This document shows positions 25,204-36,200 of a DNA stretch of 64,000 nucleotides, one piece after another. The position numbers and the translations under genes were made by a program. Positions within the stretch are counted from its first letter, which is position 1. Each line of letters begins with the position of its first letter. The notes under the pieces were generated by a model. The model made no database searches and was not told where the DNA came from. It saw only the letters and a program-made list of their open reading frames with translations. This stretch comes from Argopecten irradians (lineage: Eukaryota > Mollusca > Bivalvia > Pectinida > Pectinidae): the NCBI RefSeq assembly GCF_041381155.1, contig NC_091134.1, positions 13,208,008 to 13,272,007 of the forward strand, in the 5' to 3' direction.

Positions 25204-26348
25204 AAAACTTATTGATGGGGTTTATTTTCCAGAAAATCATACAGTACAAAGTTCAAAAAAGACGAAAGTGTATTATTATTAGAATTAAATCATAAGAATT
25301 TTTTTAACAGTTCCTCCACTTATACATCAAATTATTTACAGTAGAATTTACAGATTACTTAATTAATATGAAACAGACTAGCTCTTGGTGTCTAGTCACA
25401 CCAGAGACACTTCGGTCCCATTTCTATCAAAAATGCAATGGTGGACAAGTGGTCTTTTACAGCGACTTGCAATTGTCTTGACGAGTCTGTGATAGATCTA
25501 GAAACAAAAGCAGCAACAATGACATCAGTCTATTGGAAGTAACACTATTGACCAACCCTTTCGATAGCCTAAACCGAACTTTAAAAAGTTTCAAAATCTT
25601 GTGACAACTTCATAAAGTCTCGAGCACATCTCCTACTTATTGTTCGATTCAATTCGTAATATTGTTGTAAATACTAAAATATGAGTAATGTCGATCAAAA
25701 TGAATGAAATTCCAACAAATATATCAGGTGAGTGTTAACCTTCTGTAAATCACACCATGGCAACATCAATCAGCTTCATCATCGGCTTCCATCAGTATCA
25801 AACACCGAAAGCAGACATCTTGCAACTGAGCGCCACCTGGATTTTGAGGGGAGATAACCCATTATTTCCGCTGAGACGACCCTAGCAGTCGAAAAAGAGA
25901 AAGAGTATTCAATCAAAATTTGATTTATGGATTCATTTGAATTGATTTTTTTTGTTATGGAGATATAACATAAAAATCTGCGTATGATTCAGCGAAACGG
26001 TTCATGATGAGAGTTACAATACATGTATATATATATATAGGGTTTTGTGTTACATATAATAATATAGATAACTATAGTATAATATCCATAACATAAGCCC
26101 GATCTTAGATTCAAATTAATTATCCTAATAATTCAATTTACTAAAGGCAAAATCTTCAAAAGTCATTTTTTTTCAATGAAATAAATACGACGTTGAATGC
26201 CATTTTCCACCTTTATGATATGATAAAGTAATTTTTAATCAAATGAAAATGTTCGATCGTTAAATTACAGACCATTTAATCCTGTTATTCAGATTAATAT
26301 CCACAATATTATAATCCATTGGCTTAAAGTTTATTTCATTTATCTGGA

Positions 26349-26892
26349 CCCAGTTTCATGAACATCCTTAATTAACTTTAAAGGCCCATTAACTTTCCGG
26401 AGCAAAATATAAAGGTTTCTTAAAAAACATTAATAACATCAGAAAATTATATTACCTGCGTAATATATGAAAATAGTGGAGAGTCAATTCGCTGTTTTGC
26501 AGTTTGGCGCAGTGATAGTCAACTACCGCGCGGTATTTAGGACGACAGTGGGAAACATAATACGACCCGCGTTATGAAAATAAACATTTTATTTATTTTA
26601 ATCAAATCGTTCAGAAGGTGATGATAAATGTAGTATTAACGGTAAGTTAATAATTTTTAAGACTCTACAAAAATATGGATCTTGTTTTACATTCCCATTT
26701 TAAAAATTAAAAGCCGTTTCGGAAAGGTAGCGGGCCTTTAAGGAATTCCTTACATTTCTCAAGTTTACAAATTACTAAAGTTACTTAAGGAGAAAATCTT
26801 AGCCTAGCGGTTAAGGAACCTTCCTTTAAATCTCTAATGCTTTCCTACGAAGAAGGGATTTCTTAAATTTAAGGAATGTTCATGAAACTGGG
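26349..26892. mobile_element. Inverted-repeat element F, split by a family E MITE
   Basis: CCCAGTTTCATGAACATCCT at the left and its complement AGGAATGTTCATGAAACTGG at the right bound the region. Removing the inner element at 26382-26737 leaves about 184 bp, a typical MITE size. Confidence 0.7.
26382..26737. mobile_element. TTAA-flanked MITE, family E copy 1 (nested)
   Basis: Left end AGGCCCATTAACTTTCCGG and right end GGAAAGGTAGCGGGCCT are inverted, with TTAA at 26378-26381 and 26738-26741. It shares internal ACCCGCGTTATGAAAATAAA with the copy at 43415, which is in the opposite orientation. Confidence 0.8.
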
Positions 26893-28019
26893 CACAGGCG
26901 AAATGGTGTTAAGTTTGAAAAGTCGTTTCTGATCGGCTGTTATGATTTCATACAATGGATAATTTATATGGTTCTGAAGAGATTCATATGTGATAAATTG
27001 AATTATCGAGTAAGGGTTAAAAATGATTTCATTTTTTTTTATGTTTTTGGAGATAATATCATTATAACACAAAAATATCAGTGCACAAAATCACATACCG
27101 CAGTGTATCTCATCAGTATATCTCGAGCAACGTTCTAGTAAACATATATAAAGTTTTGCTTGATTTGAAAGTCGAATGCTTATTATGACGCTGTCTTATG
27201 ACATACAGGTCTACGTCACAATCGAGTTAATTAATTTACAGTCTAATATCATCTCCTTATTCATAAAATAATCTAAGTTATTCAAATTAAATTATAAGGA
27301 TTATTCTCAACATCTTTAATGGTTTATGAAGTGTAACGGTATATCGCATGCACTCAATATTAATTAAGCGGAGGAAGCGATTTCTTGGTTGGTTTAACTG
27401 ATTATCGTTGTTAGAACGAGCTTAAGTTCATAGGTGACTGTCTATCAAAATTTAGGACTGAGGTGATTTAATTTTAGCTCCGCATAGAATACATTGAGTA
27501 AAAACAGTTTCAATCCCATGTGAATGCACGTCCACAAAAATATCAATTATGACCCCGAAAAGGAAAGAGTATTAATTTGTACTGTTTCTGGTGCTATCAG
27601 AATTCGAAACATACACTATGTATATAATGCGTGGTTTACATACAGTACTTCAGAAACATACATACATGTAGAGTATGTACATGTATATGTTTCTGCATGC
27701 ATACAACTTCAATTGCTAGATATATCTTACGATATATATTGATTTTGGTGAATATGGTTTGTGAACTATCGATCTATTTATAATGTAACATGATCAAATG
27801 TGTACAGCTTGTGTATTTCTAGGCATATATCACAAAAAATTATGCTTTCATGATATCGATGGAAACTTTTTACTCTCCCTCCCGTACTTACAAAAATGTA
27901 TATATATATATATATATATATATGTCATCGGTGCATGTAACGTAACCTGGTCGCAAACCATTATTTCGCGCAACATATATATGGCGATGCAATGAGCTCA
28001 TCATAGTATTTGGCCATTC

Positions 28020-28680
28020 CGCACACGTACATGTATGTAAACCGTATGCGTACTGTATAGTAGAGTATGTTCTGTCCTTAGAATCGGCCGATTGCACTGG
28101 TCGATTTCCCTAAGACGAACCCAATCTGATCGGAGTTATTTCCCTTAGAACAGACTACAAAACAAAATATGCATCGGATGGCTGTATCTAGTAGCGATGC
28201 GTTTCGGAGTGGTGTAAATTGATGATTTTTTCATAGGAATCCTTTTGTGGCGATAGTGAAATATTAGGACCTGCTATGCCGATACCAATCTCACGGTAAG
28301 AAACGATATTTGCATCTGTCAATGTCCCGTATTTACGAACATTCGTCGCCTGTTATCGTTGTTTGCGGCCGCCGCTAGGTCGAGCTCGGAAGCTGTAGGC
28401 GAACTCGGTGTCGCGTCATCGGGTCGCAAACTGCCTCGTAAGCGTAGTAATCTATGTTCATTTTATATCGAAATAGGCGTAATTACGTCTAGAATTTCAT
28501 TTTGTCGCATACTTCAATGATTTACCGATGTTCCGAACGGTTTGACGGGGTGCAAAGTCGAGGAATTGCTTGGCGGAAGTCGAAATATATGTTAAACAGT
28601 AGCAATGTTTGTACGCATGCGCCAGCTTTATCTCGGTCACCAGAGGCGCTTTAGGGGAAATCATTACGTACCTATGTAAC
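28020..28680. promoter_or_regulatory. CpG-rich block, candidate divergent promoter of RNF207 and the zinc-finger gene
   Basis: In an otherwise CpG-poor window, this stretch has dense CG dinucleotides, peaking at about 28340-28450 around GCGGCCGCCGC. It lies between the minus-strand RNF207 gene, whose 5' UTR exon is missing, and the plus-strand zinc-finger gene. A donor-like CACG|GTAAGA at 28294 on the plus strand could end a first non-coding exon of the latter. Transcription starts are inferred, not seen. Confidence 0.4.
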
Positions 28681-28699
28681 ATTCAAAGGAAATTTATCA

Positions 28700-29180
28700 G
28701 TTAGGCCTATTACTAATTTTTACAAAATAATAATTGACATTTACTTATAACGATTTCATTTGAAATGTAAGAATATTTATTGTGAACTGGAATGATATTA
28801 ATATCTTTATATCAATAATTAATATTAAAACGATATAAAATCCATTATCATGAAATAAATAAAGTAATCATTTGATCACAAATTACAGTTGTACTTAATA
28901 TTCAATTTTCCGTTAGAAACTTAGAAGTATTTTACTTATTGTTAGTTTCAATATCTGTGCATACAAAGATTAAAACAAATATCTATAAAGTGTACATTTT
29001 AGAATACTTATAAACACTAATATTTGAATGATAAACAATATTTGAAAAGTTTTTACAAAATGTCTCTCTGAAATTGTTTCAAATGCATGTAATACTTTTA
29101 TGGTGTAAATGTAATTTTTTTTTCTAATTTCCATCAATTCTTATACAATTTTGCTTGTAAAAAGTTTGTTACATTGTTTG
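28700..29180. other. AT-rich intergenic stretch
   Basis: No reading frame, repeat boundary or splice-flanked exon is recognisable. Confidence 0.4.
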
Positions 29181-30470
29181 GGTTTTTTGATAGAGAGGGA
29201 GGAGGAAGAGAAAAAATAAAGAACAAAGAATTGGGAAGGAAAGAAGGGATAATGGGATGAACTAGAAAGGAGAGAGGTGTGAAAAATAAGAATTAAATGT
29301 AGATATATAAGCTTATATGAAAAATAATGAATAAACCAATGAAAACATAAGTAAAAAAATAAAGAAAGAAAGAGGAAAAAAGGTAGGTTAGAAGTTAGAT
29401 AGACATTTTATTTTTGATAGTGATAATTGAATTAAAAATTACTTCTCAACATCCCGATCAAAAGCAAGCATGGTGAATGAATGTATGACAACAAATAAAT
29501 ATATATTCTATTTTAATAAAAGATTTGTAGGACTGTAAGGGATTTGTAAGTTCTAGCTTTATCCATTTTTTCCAATCTTTAGTAAATTTTAAAAAAATAT
29601 TCTCCTTTTCCATAAGCTGTATATCTTTGAACATAATAATAATCTTAAATACAGTTTAAAAAAGCCATCACATCTAAAGAACCATGTAAACATCTTTTTT
29701 TTTATAAATATAGTGTTTGATAAAAAGAGCAATTTCATTATCTATTCTTTGATATATATGCCGTTATGATTAAGTTTTCCGAAAAGCATAGTTTCTTTAT
29801 TAATTGCAAATGGTATGAACAGAATATCGAAGACTTTCAAAATTAGCTAAAAATTTCTGAACTTCAGAGCATTCCCAAAATAGATGAGTGAGTTGTCTCC
29901 CTTTCTAAAGCACATAAAAAAATTTGAGGATTATTAGAGAGACCAATTTTACAAAGATAAGTGTTAGTTTTTAGTATATATATAGTGGGAAATTCGGAAC
30001 TGAAGCCACTGAAGTTTAGTATTATTGGTAGAGATGAACTGTATATTATATATCTTTCCATGTTTCTTGATCATAGTCAAAAGAGGTTCCCCATTTAACT
30101 TGACCAGTTATTACAGTATTGTTTTTGACAAGTACTCTGTAAAAATCTTGGACTCCACAAATGTTTTTCAGTATAATTTCAAGACTAAAAGGAATAATTG
30201 GATAAAATAATTTTTCATTTGGTAAATTTACATTCTTCAGATACTTTTTAATGCTGGATATCAGCTCTATGATATTGAAGATAATTACTTATTATACCAT
30301 AAATATTACCAAATTCATCATATGCAAGGAATGAACTTGGAGAAACACTTTTTAACACGTCTTGTTTAATTGAAATTTCCTTTCTAAACCATGATTGGTA
30401 GAAAATAGTTTTATTTCCAACAATAATGTTTTTATTGTACCAAATCGGTGTCTTATTATACTGGATATAT
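29180..30470 (-). mobile_element. Decayed 3' end of a non-LTR retrotransposon (L1/Tx1-like ORF2 C-terminus)
   Basis: Translating the minus strand with frame changes gives, in order, PIWYNKNIIVGNKTIFYQSW (near 30430), NNTKLQWLQFRISH (near 30000), NTYLCKIGLSNNPQI, THLFWECSEVQKFL (near 29880) and a Lys-rich ending with FTKDWKKWIK (near 29570). This is the usual order of the C-terminal ORF2 region after the reverse transcriptase. In-frame stops and frameshifts make it inactive. A pyrimidine-rich 3' stretch (purine-rich on the plus strand, about 29190-29280) may be its 3' UTR. The endonuclease and RT core are absent, as in a 5'-truncated insertion. Confidence 0.78.
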
Positions 30471-30665
30471 CAACACCATTTTTATCGACTTTTTCCTTCC
30501 TTTGCCCGAATATTCACTTAAAGTATGTAAAAATGATATTCACATAAAAAGTGAATATAATATTTAATGTAAAATGAAAAATGATAATTTTAATAATGAA
30601 TGATTAGGTACACAAATTAAATGGATGTTTGTGCTTGAAATATAACTATTTTTTACATTTTGTAG

Positions 30666-30744
30666 AAAACCATCAACATGAAGACTTTTGGATTTGAAGT
30701 TCTTTGATGCAGAATATGATGACAGAATTGTGCAGTATATTACA
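30666..30744 (+). other. Possible 5' UTR exon of the zinc-finger gene
   Basis: ATTTTGTAG precedes it and a strong donor, ACA|GTAAGTA, follows. It holds a 10-codon frame (ATG to TGA) with no extension, so it would be untranslated leader. Assignment to the downstream gene rests only on strand and position. Confidence 0.25.
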
Positions 30745-30774
30745 GTAAGTAGTTGGTCAGTAAAGTCTCATGAA

Positions 30775-31138
30775 AGATGCTCCACCGCTGGCAAATGATA
30801 TTTTTTCTCTATCAAAAACAGGAACAGCCAAATTTTTCTTTGGTTACAAAACTTACTTACTTTACACCATTTCCTCCATGTAAGAGCTCGAGTTAGAGCT
30901 TCTTATTTTACTTTAATATGAAAATATCAAAAAATAATTAATTGTATCCCGAAAAAACTCCATGACTCTATCTATGTCCTATATGGAATGAAATACTGAT
31001 TGGGCATGCACAAAAAACAGAACAAATTATTTTGTATATGTATTTTTGGGTTAATTAGACACATATATATATACACGAATTGATAATAATTGTTCAAGTG
31101 ATGAGTATCATTAATGATCTGTCGGGGATGGAGCATCT
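30775..31138. mobile_element. Family A MITE copy 3
   Basis: Ends AGATGCTCCACCGCTGGCA and TGTCGGGGATGGAGCATCT match the family, but the flanks are TGAA and TTTAA rather than clean TTAA. Confidence 0.8.
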
Positions 31139-31526
31139 TTTAATCATATGAAAATTACAAAGGTTGAATTTTGTATTGCTGATATTCATGAAATATAATG
31201 CAGTAAATTTTGATGAAATTGCGTTTTAAATTCATACATCTTCTGTACCCTTGAGTGGATTACAAAAAGATTTATGTCGAAACGTCATTGAGTGAATTAA
31301 GGCAATAATATTTTACATGAATATAATAAGTCTTGTCCAACTCCTAGGGACAGAAGGGCAGGACATGGTATATTAAATTACTGATCAATGAGTGATCATA
31401 ATGTATATAAACAATTTGCATTTGTAACTTAAGCTTCTTCTCAATATCATGAGGCACAGATACCTGTTATTTGGCCCACAGGCTGTAGTTTGCCAGGATG
31501 ACTATATATATATATATATTTAAGCT

Positions 31527-31580
31527 ACAGAGGACTCTGTATGGTTTTTCAAAACAGAGGACTCTGTATGGTTTTTCAAA
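31527..31580. repeat. 27-bp perfect tandem duplication
   Basis: ACAGAGGACTCTGTATGG followed by TTTTTCAAA occurs twice in a row, just after a (TA)n run at about 31503-31519. Confidence 0.9.
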
Positions 31581-31789
31581 ACTGTTATTAAGTGATTTAT
31601 TTGTTGTATTTTAAATACTTAGTGTATCCCTAATTTAATTGTAGCGATATTTTTCTAATTTTGTAGCTTTGGTTGTCACACGAAATATACATAAATTTTG
31701 AAAATGTGGAAATTTTGGCCATTATTTTTTATTAAGTTTTTGTTTTAGAAACCAATTCAGGCTGTCTCAATAACTGAAAGGCCCAGGCC

Positions 31790-32100
31790 AGGGAAATCAT
31801 ATTAGACATAGCTTAATTAAGGGTTGCACGCATGCACCTTGACCTTCATTCAAGGTCACAGGGGTCAAAATGGCTAAAATCTATAAATGACTTCTCACGA
31901 ATTTAACTAAAGAGGCTAAGATATCCAATATTTGGCTGTGACATACTGATATGAAGGGCAACTAACCTAGTTGTTCAAACAAATGACCTTGAACTTCATT
32001 AAAGGTAACATGGGTCAAAATTGCTAAAATCTATAAACGACTTCTCGTGATCTATGAATAACCATAAAGAAGCTTAATTACAGACCTGAAATTGGGCCTG
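31790..32100. repeat. Two-copy diverged tandem repeat
   Basis: Two blocks share GACCTT..CTTCATT.AAGGT, GGGTCAAAAT.GCTAAAATC and TATAAA.GACTTCTC, about 135-140 bp apart. This looks like the core of a dispersed repeat without its ends. Confidence 0.6.
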
Positions 32101-32105
32101 TGGCA

Positions 32106-32267
32106 TATAGGGATTGAATGTATTTTTTATAATTTCAAAGCGGCTATGAATAGCAGAAGCTTTCTACATAACCCCTGGAGCGTGTTAGAGCTCCTCGGAA
32201 GATATGTAGATAGATTCTGCTATGCATAGACGCTATGAAAATTAGAAAAATAGATTCAATCCATATA
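32106..32267. mobile_element. Palindromic foldback element
   Basis: TATAGGGATTGAATGTATTT at the left pairs with the complement of AAATAGATTCAATCCATATA at the right. Inner blocks (GAATAGCAGAAGC and ATTCTGCTATGC) also pair, so most of the 162 bp can fold. Confidence 0.7.
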
Positions 32268-32785
32268 TTAACATTTGAATAATTTATAAAGATAAAAATT
32301 ATTGAAAGGTTATTATATTATATATAAAATTATGACACCCATATACGACGAGAAAGGAGATTAATGGAACAGCTGGATGACAATGTCTTTCCACAACGTC
32401 GTGTTTTCAAGCTTCTGCCTTCCGGTTGACCTTTTCTTTGCAAATAAACTACAAACAAGAAATATAGTTAAAATAAGATTTGATTGACTTATTAAAATCA
32501 ACCTTAGTTGATTCTATATCAAGAAACAACACATTAAAGATTATACAATGAAATATTGTGGGGGACTATTTTTTTATTGATATGAAACTGGCGTGATGTT
32601 TAAAGTCAGTTGATCAATGCACGAGAATCGTTGTATTCATAGTGTATTCATAGTGTTTTCATAGGCAAATGTTTGTTTTCATCAGTTGGTTGCATCATTT
32701 AGTGACGAAACACTCAGAATATTAATATACTGGTATGAAGGCCAGGGCAAAATCAACCTTATTCAAACAAATGACAGTGAACTAT

Positions 32786-32914
32786 AGAGTGCCTGGAAAA
32801 AACCCACGTGATCGGGCAGGCGACCCCAAACCTTTTCATGCCCATGCCGATGATCGCACCCCAGCCGGCTAAGTGAAAGGCGAGCAGCTTAACTACTACA
32901 CCACCCGACTACCC
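32786..32914 (-). mobile_element. tRNA-derived SINE, second family
   Basis: On the minus strand, GGGTGGTGTAGTAGTTAAGC resembles box A, and GGGTGCGATCATC, about 40 bp later, resembles box B. The 3' part differs from the CCGCGGTGGCC family. No intact tRNA cloverleaf or acceptor stem is evident, so I call it a SINE and not a tRNA gene. Confidence 0.6.
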
Positions 32915-33188
32915 TCTCTGAAGTTTCTCTGTGACACAGTCCAAGAGTAAATAGAATAATAAAAACATTGTAGATATTAAATGTACTAAAACCTTTCAAT
33001 AATTAAAAGATTCCCTTGAAAGGAAGAGACCTACAGATTACAGAACAGATATTTTATCTGCATCATGATTTATGTTAGCATGCACTGAGTTAATGTAATA
33101 CCAAAATTACAGAAAAAATATTTAATTGATTTGAGAGATGATATTATTTACTAGTATTAACAGATGTGCTTATGTTTTGTATTTTCAG

Positions 33189-33288
33189 GTGATGTAATCA
33201 CAAGCTATTGGTCATAGTAGGAAGCCATGCGAGACTAGCGCAAATACAGAACGAGCAGACCCACCTCTAGATCTGCAAGACTGCAACT
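33189..33288 (+). promoter_or_regulatory. 5' leader of the zinc-finger gene with two minimal upstream ORFs
   Basis: A good acceptor (TGTATTTTCAG) ends at 33188. Within the 100-nt leader, ATG TAA at 33192-33197 is a start-stop element, and ATG CGA GAC TAG at 33227-33238 is a three-codon frame. Both precede the main ATG at 33289. Such elements commonly lower or condition main-frame translation; that role here is inferred. Confidence 0.55.
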
Positions 33289-36200
33289 ATGACTGACTTC
33301 CAGGACTTAGACATACTGTCCCTCATCAATGATCGTCCAGGATGGGAAATTGGTATGGAAGATGAGGACGATTTGGATATTGCTGATGAACATGGTGCAA
33401 ATCAACTTCCTAACTGTTTTGCAAGTGATGGAAACCTTCAGAACCAACCATTTGCTAATTCAACAATTGACAGTTGCAACAACAGTACACAACAAGATAA
33501 TGGGGATGTAACTGATGAGTACGGCGATAACAGTGATAGAAGCGATGAAAACAATGATAGTGAAGGTGACAGTAATAAAATAAGTTCTGATGAGGAAGAC
33601 GCAAATGATGACAATAGTGACAATGACAGTATTAAAAATAATTCAATGGAGGAAGTGGCAAATGATGATGATGAAATTGATGATGATGAGGAGGAGGATG
33701 ATAAAGCTAGCCGCTATAGCTCTGATGAAGAAATAGAGAAATCAGATAATGACAGAAGCAATAATGAAATAGATTCTGATGAAGAAGGTGGTGAAGAAGT
33801 TGACAATGATAATGATATTAGATCTAATTCTGAGAATGAAGATGCTGATGATTGTGACACTGAGGTTGAGAATGATGTAAAAAACGAGAAAAGAAATGAC
33901 ATGGCAGAAGAAGAAGAAGAGGAGGAGGAGGAAGATACTTATGATGAAAATTCTGTCACTAGTTTACATGATAAAGCAGAAACTCAGGAACAGCAGGGTG
34001 GGAACGATTTTTTGAGTGATGTTAGTGACACTGATTTAGCTATAGATGGCAGTGATAAAGAGGCAGACAAAGAGAACGAAGAAGAAAATAAATTGTATGA
34101 TTCCAATGATGTTATTGTCTTAAAACTGAGCGATATTAGTGAAGACGAAAGTGAGAAAAATCATTTTACTGATAATGAAAGTGATACGGAAGAACAAAGT
34201 GATACCGGAGCAGGCAATGCTATTGAAGACATTAGTGATGACGAAATGACAGAAGATCATCTACCTCATCAGCAAGAAGACAATTTAGATGACGGCGATG
34301 CAAGTAGCAATGGCGAGAATATCAGTGTCCATGATGATGACCAGGTCAACAACAAAGGTGATGATAATAGCGTTGGTGACATAGATGAAAAAGAGGATGA
34401 TGAAGAACATCAGAATAAAGGAGTTGAGAGTGATGCCTTAAGCGATTTGAGCATGGATGTCACTACACATGACAATGAAGTGGAAGAGGGAATATGCACT
34501 GACGACGAAAACTCTAGCTTGGCCGATGAGCACGATGGCGACGGTGATATAGAATGGAGTGATGCGGATGAAAATGAAAATACAAATAACTTCATAAAGG
34601 ATTTAGTTGATAAACTAGGAGAAAGTGATCAAGAATGTCCAAGGGGCCCACGTGAAGAAAATGACTGTTCTGGAAAAGAAAAGCATACGATAGACGATAC
34701 TCTGACCAGCGCCACTCTAACTGATCAAAGCGACAACAAAACAGAAAATGATGATACTGTAGAAGCATCAGATTCACCGTTTGGGTTTGTGATTGGCGAT
34801 GTCGTCGGTGTGACACAAGAAGAATTTGACAGGCAAGATTCCAATGTGTCTTTGGGGACCTCGTTACAGCAGCAAAGCCAAGAAAACGCCAATGAGAATG
34901 ATGTGAGTAACACCCAGAAAATAGAGGGGCAGGAAACAAGCATGGAGGTAGAAATGACAACACCAAGCGTATATCCTAGAATAGAATCTTATCACAGCGA
35001 GAACTACTATTTCGGCAATGCACAGATCAAACAGGAACCAATGGACGACGATGACTACATACAAGAGCATGACTATTTTGATCATAGCAGCACATTAGAC
35101 ACGGCAGAGGCTGATTCGACAGAAATTGGGTTGGATGCAGATGAACTATTAAGTTATCAGGATATGTATGATATAACGGAACTTGGTCTGTACAAATGTA
35201 AATACTGCTCAGCCAGATTGACCACGTTCAAGGCAGTCAAAGCACACATCAATAAATGTCACCAGAATGGTTACAAGTGTCAGCAATGTGGTGAAGTCTT
35301 TTCAAGATCACAGGATTTGGCAGGGCATTGCCGAAGTCATCGGAAAGAGGAAAGGGAATTAAAAGAAGCATTGGGTAAACAAGGAGAAGCTACTGCATGC
35401 AAACAATCGCGATACAGGCCCAAAAATAAAAACACTTTCGTTGAGAAGGACGGTCAACGTTTGTACAAATGCAGGTTTTGCGAAAAGAAGTTTGATATGA
35501 CCCAAAAACTAGCCAATCATATGCAGTGGAAACACAAAGCAGAAAGAGCACTTGAAATGAAGCTTGAAAAAAAGACAGATGAGAAAATTCCAGTTACAGT
35601 TTCGCTTTGTGGAGCAAAAATGACCATAAAAATAGACAATGACGATAAGAGTATTATACATCGAAAGACGCCGGTTTACCAGAATACGTATCAGTGTATG
35701 CATTGTTCTGAAGTTTTCACAAAACAACAGACAATGGCTGTTCATGTGAGAAATCGTCACCCTCGACATGACAAAGATGACAAACCGAAAGTCAGTGAAA
35801 AATCACCATCTCGTATGAAGAAAAAAACCAAGAAGAAAAATAAGCGGAAACGACAATTAAGCGAAAAGAAAACCAAGGAAGAGCGCATGGATAAAGATAC
35901 TTGTACTGTACCTGAGGAAGTTGTCTCGCCCCCTAAGAAAATAAAACTTGAGTATACGGTGCAGCGACCATCTTTGAAATGTAAACTTTGCTCAAAGACA
36001 TTTGAATTACACAATGAATTGAAATCACATTTAAATGGCGTCCATGCACAATACTGCTGTAGGTATTGTCCAAAAGCTTTTTATAAACTTGAAAAGTTTA
36101 TGTGTCATTCATTTGAACACCTCGGCGATCTTCGATGTTACGTTGATGAGGCTGGACAAGCAATGATGAAATGCAGGAAATGCAAGATATCGCTTCTGGC

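Larger units (their letters stand above)
23890..28019. other. RNF207 5' flank and upstream intron, no coding sequence seen
   Basis: It contains the inverted-repeat element at 24351-25203, the nested MITE pair at 26349-26892 and a (TA)n run at about 27897-27924. A strong GTGAGT donor-like site at 25728 on the plus strand has no recognisable exon before it. A 5' untranslated RNF207 exon must lie here or beyond, but I could not place it. Confidence 0.4.

Noticed and set aside
25690..25735. Strong GTGAGT donor-like site on the plus strand
   Set aside because: No recognisable exon or acceptor upstream; I could not link it to any gene.
27888..28097. ORFs across the (TA)n tract
   Set aside because: Tyr/Ile runs come from the dinucleotide repeat.
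32786..32914. Possible tRNA gene on the minus strand
   Set aside because: Box spacing and the downstream part fit a tRNA-derived SINE better. I could not form a convincing cloverleaf.
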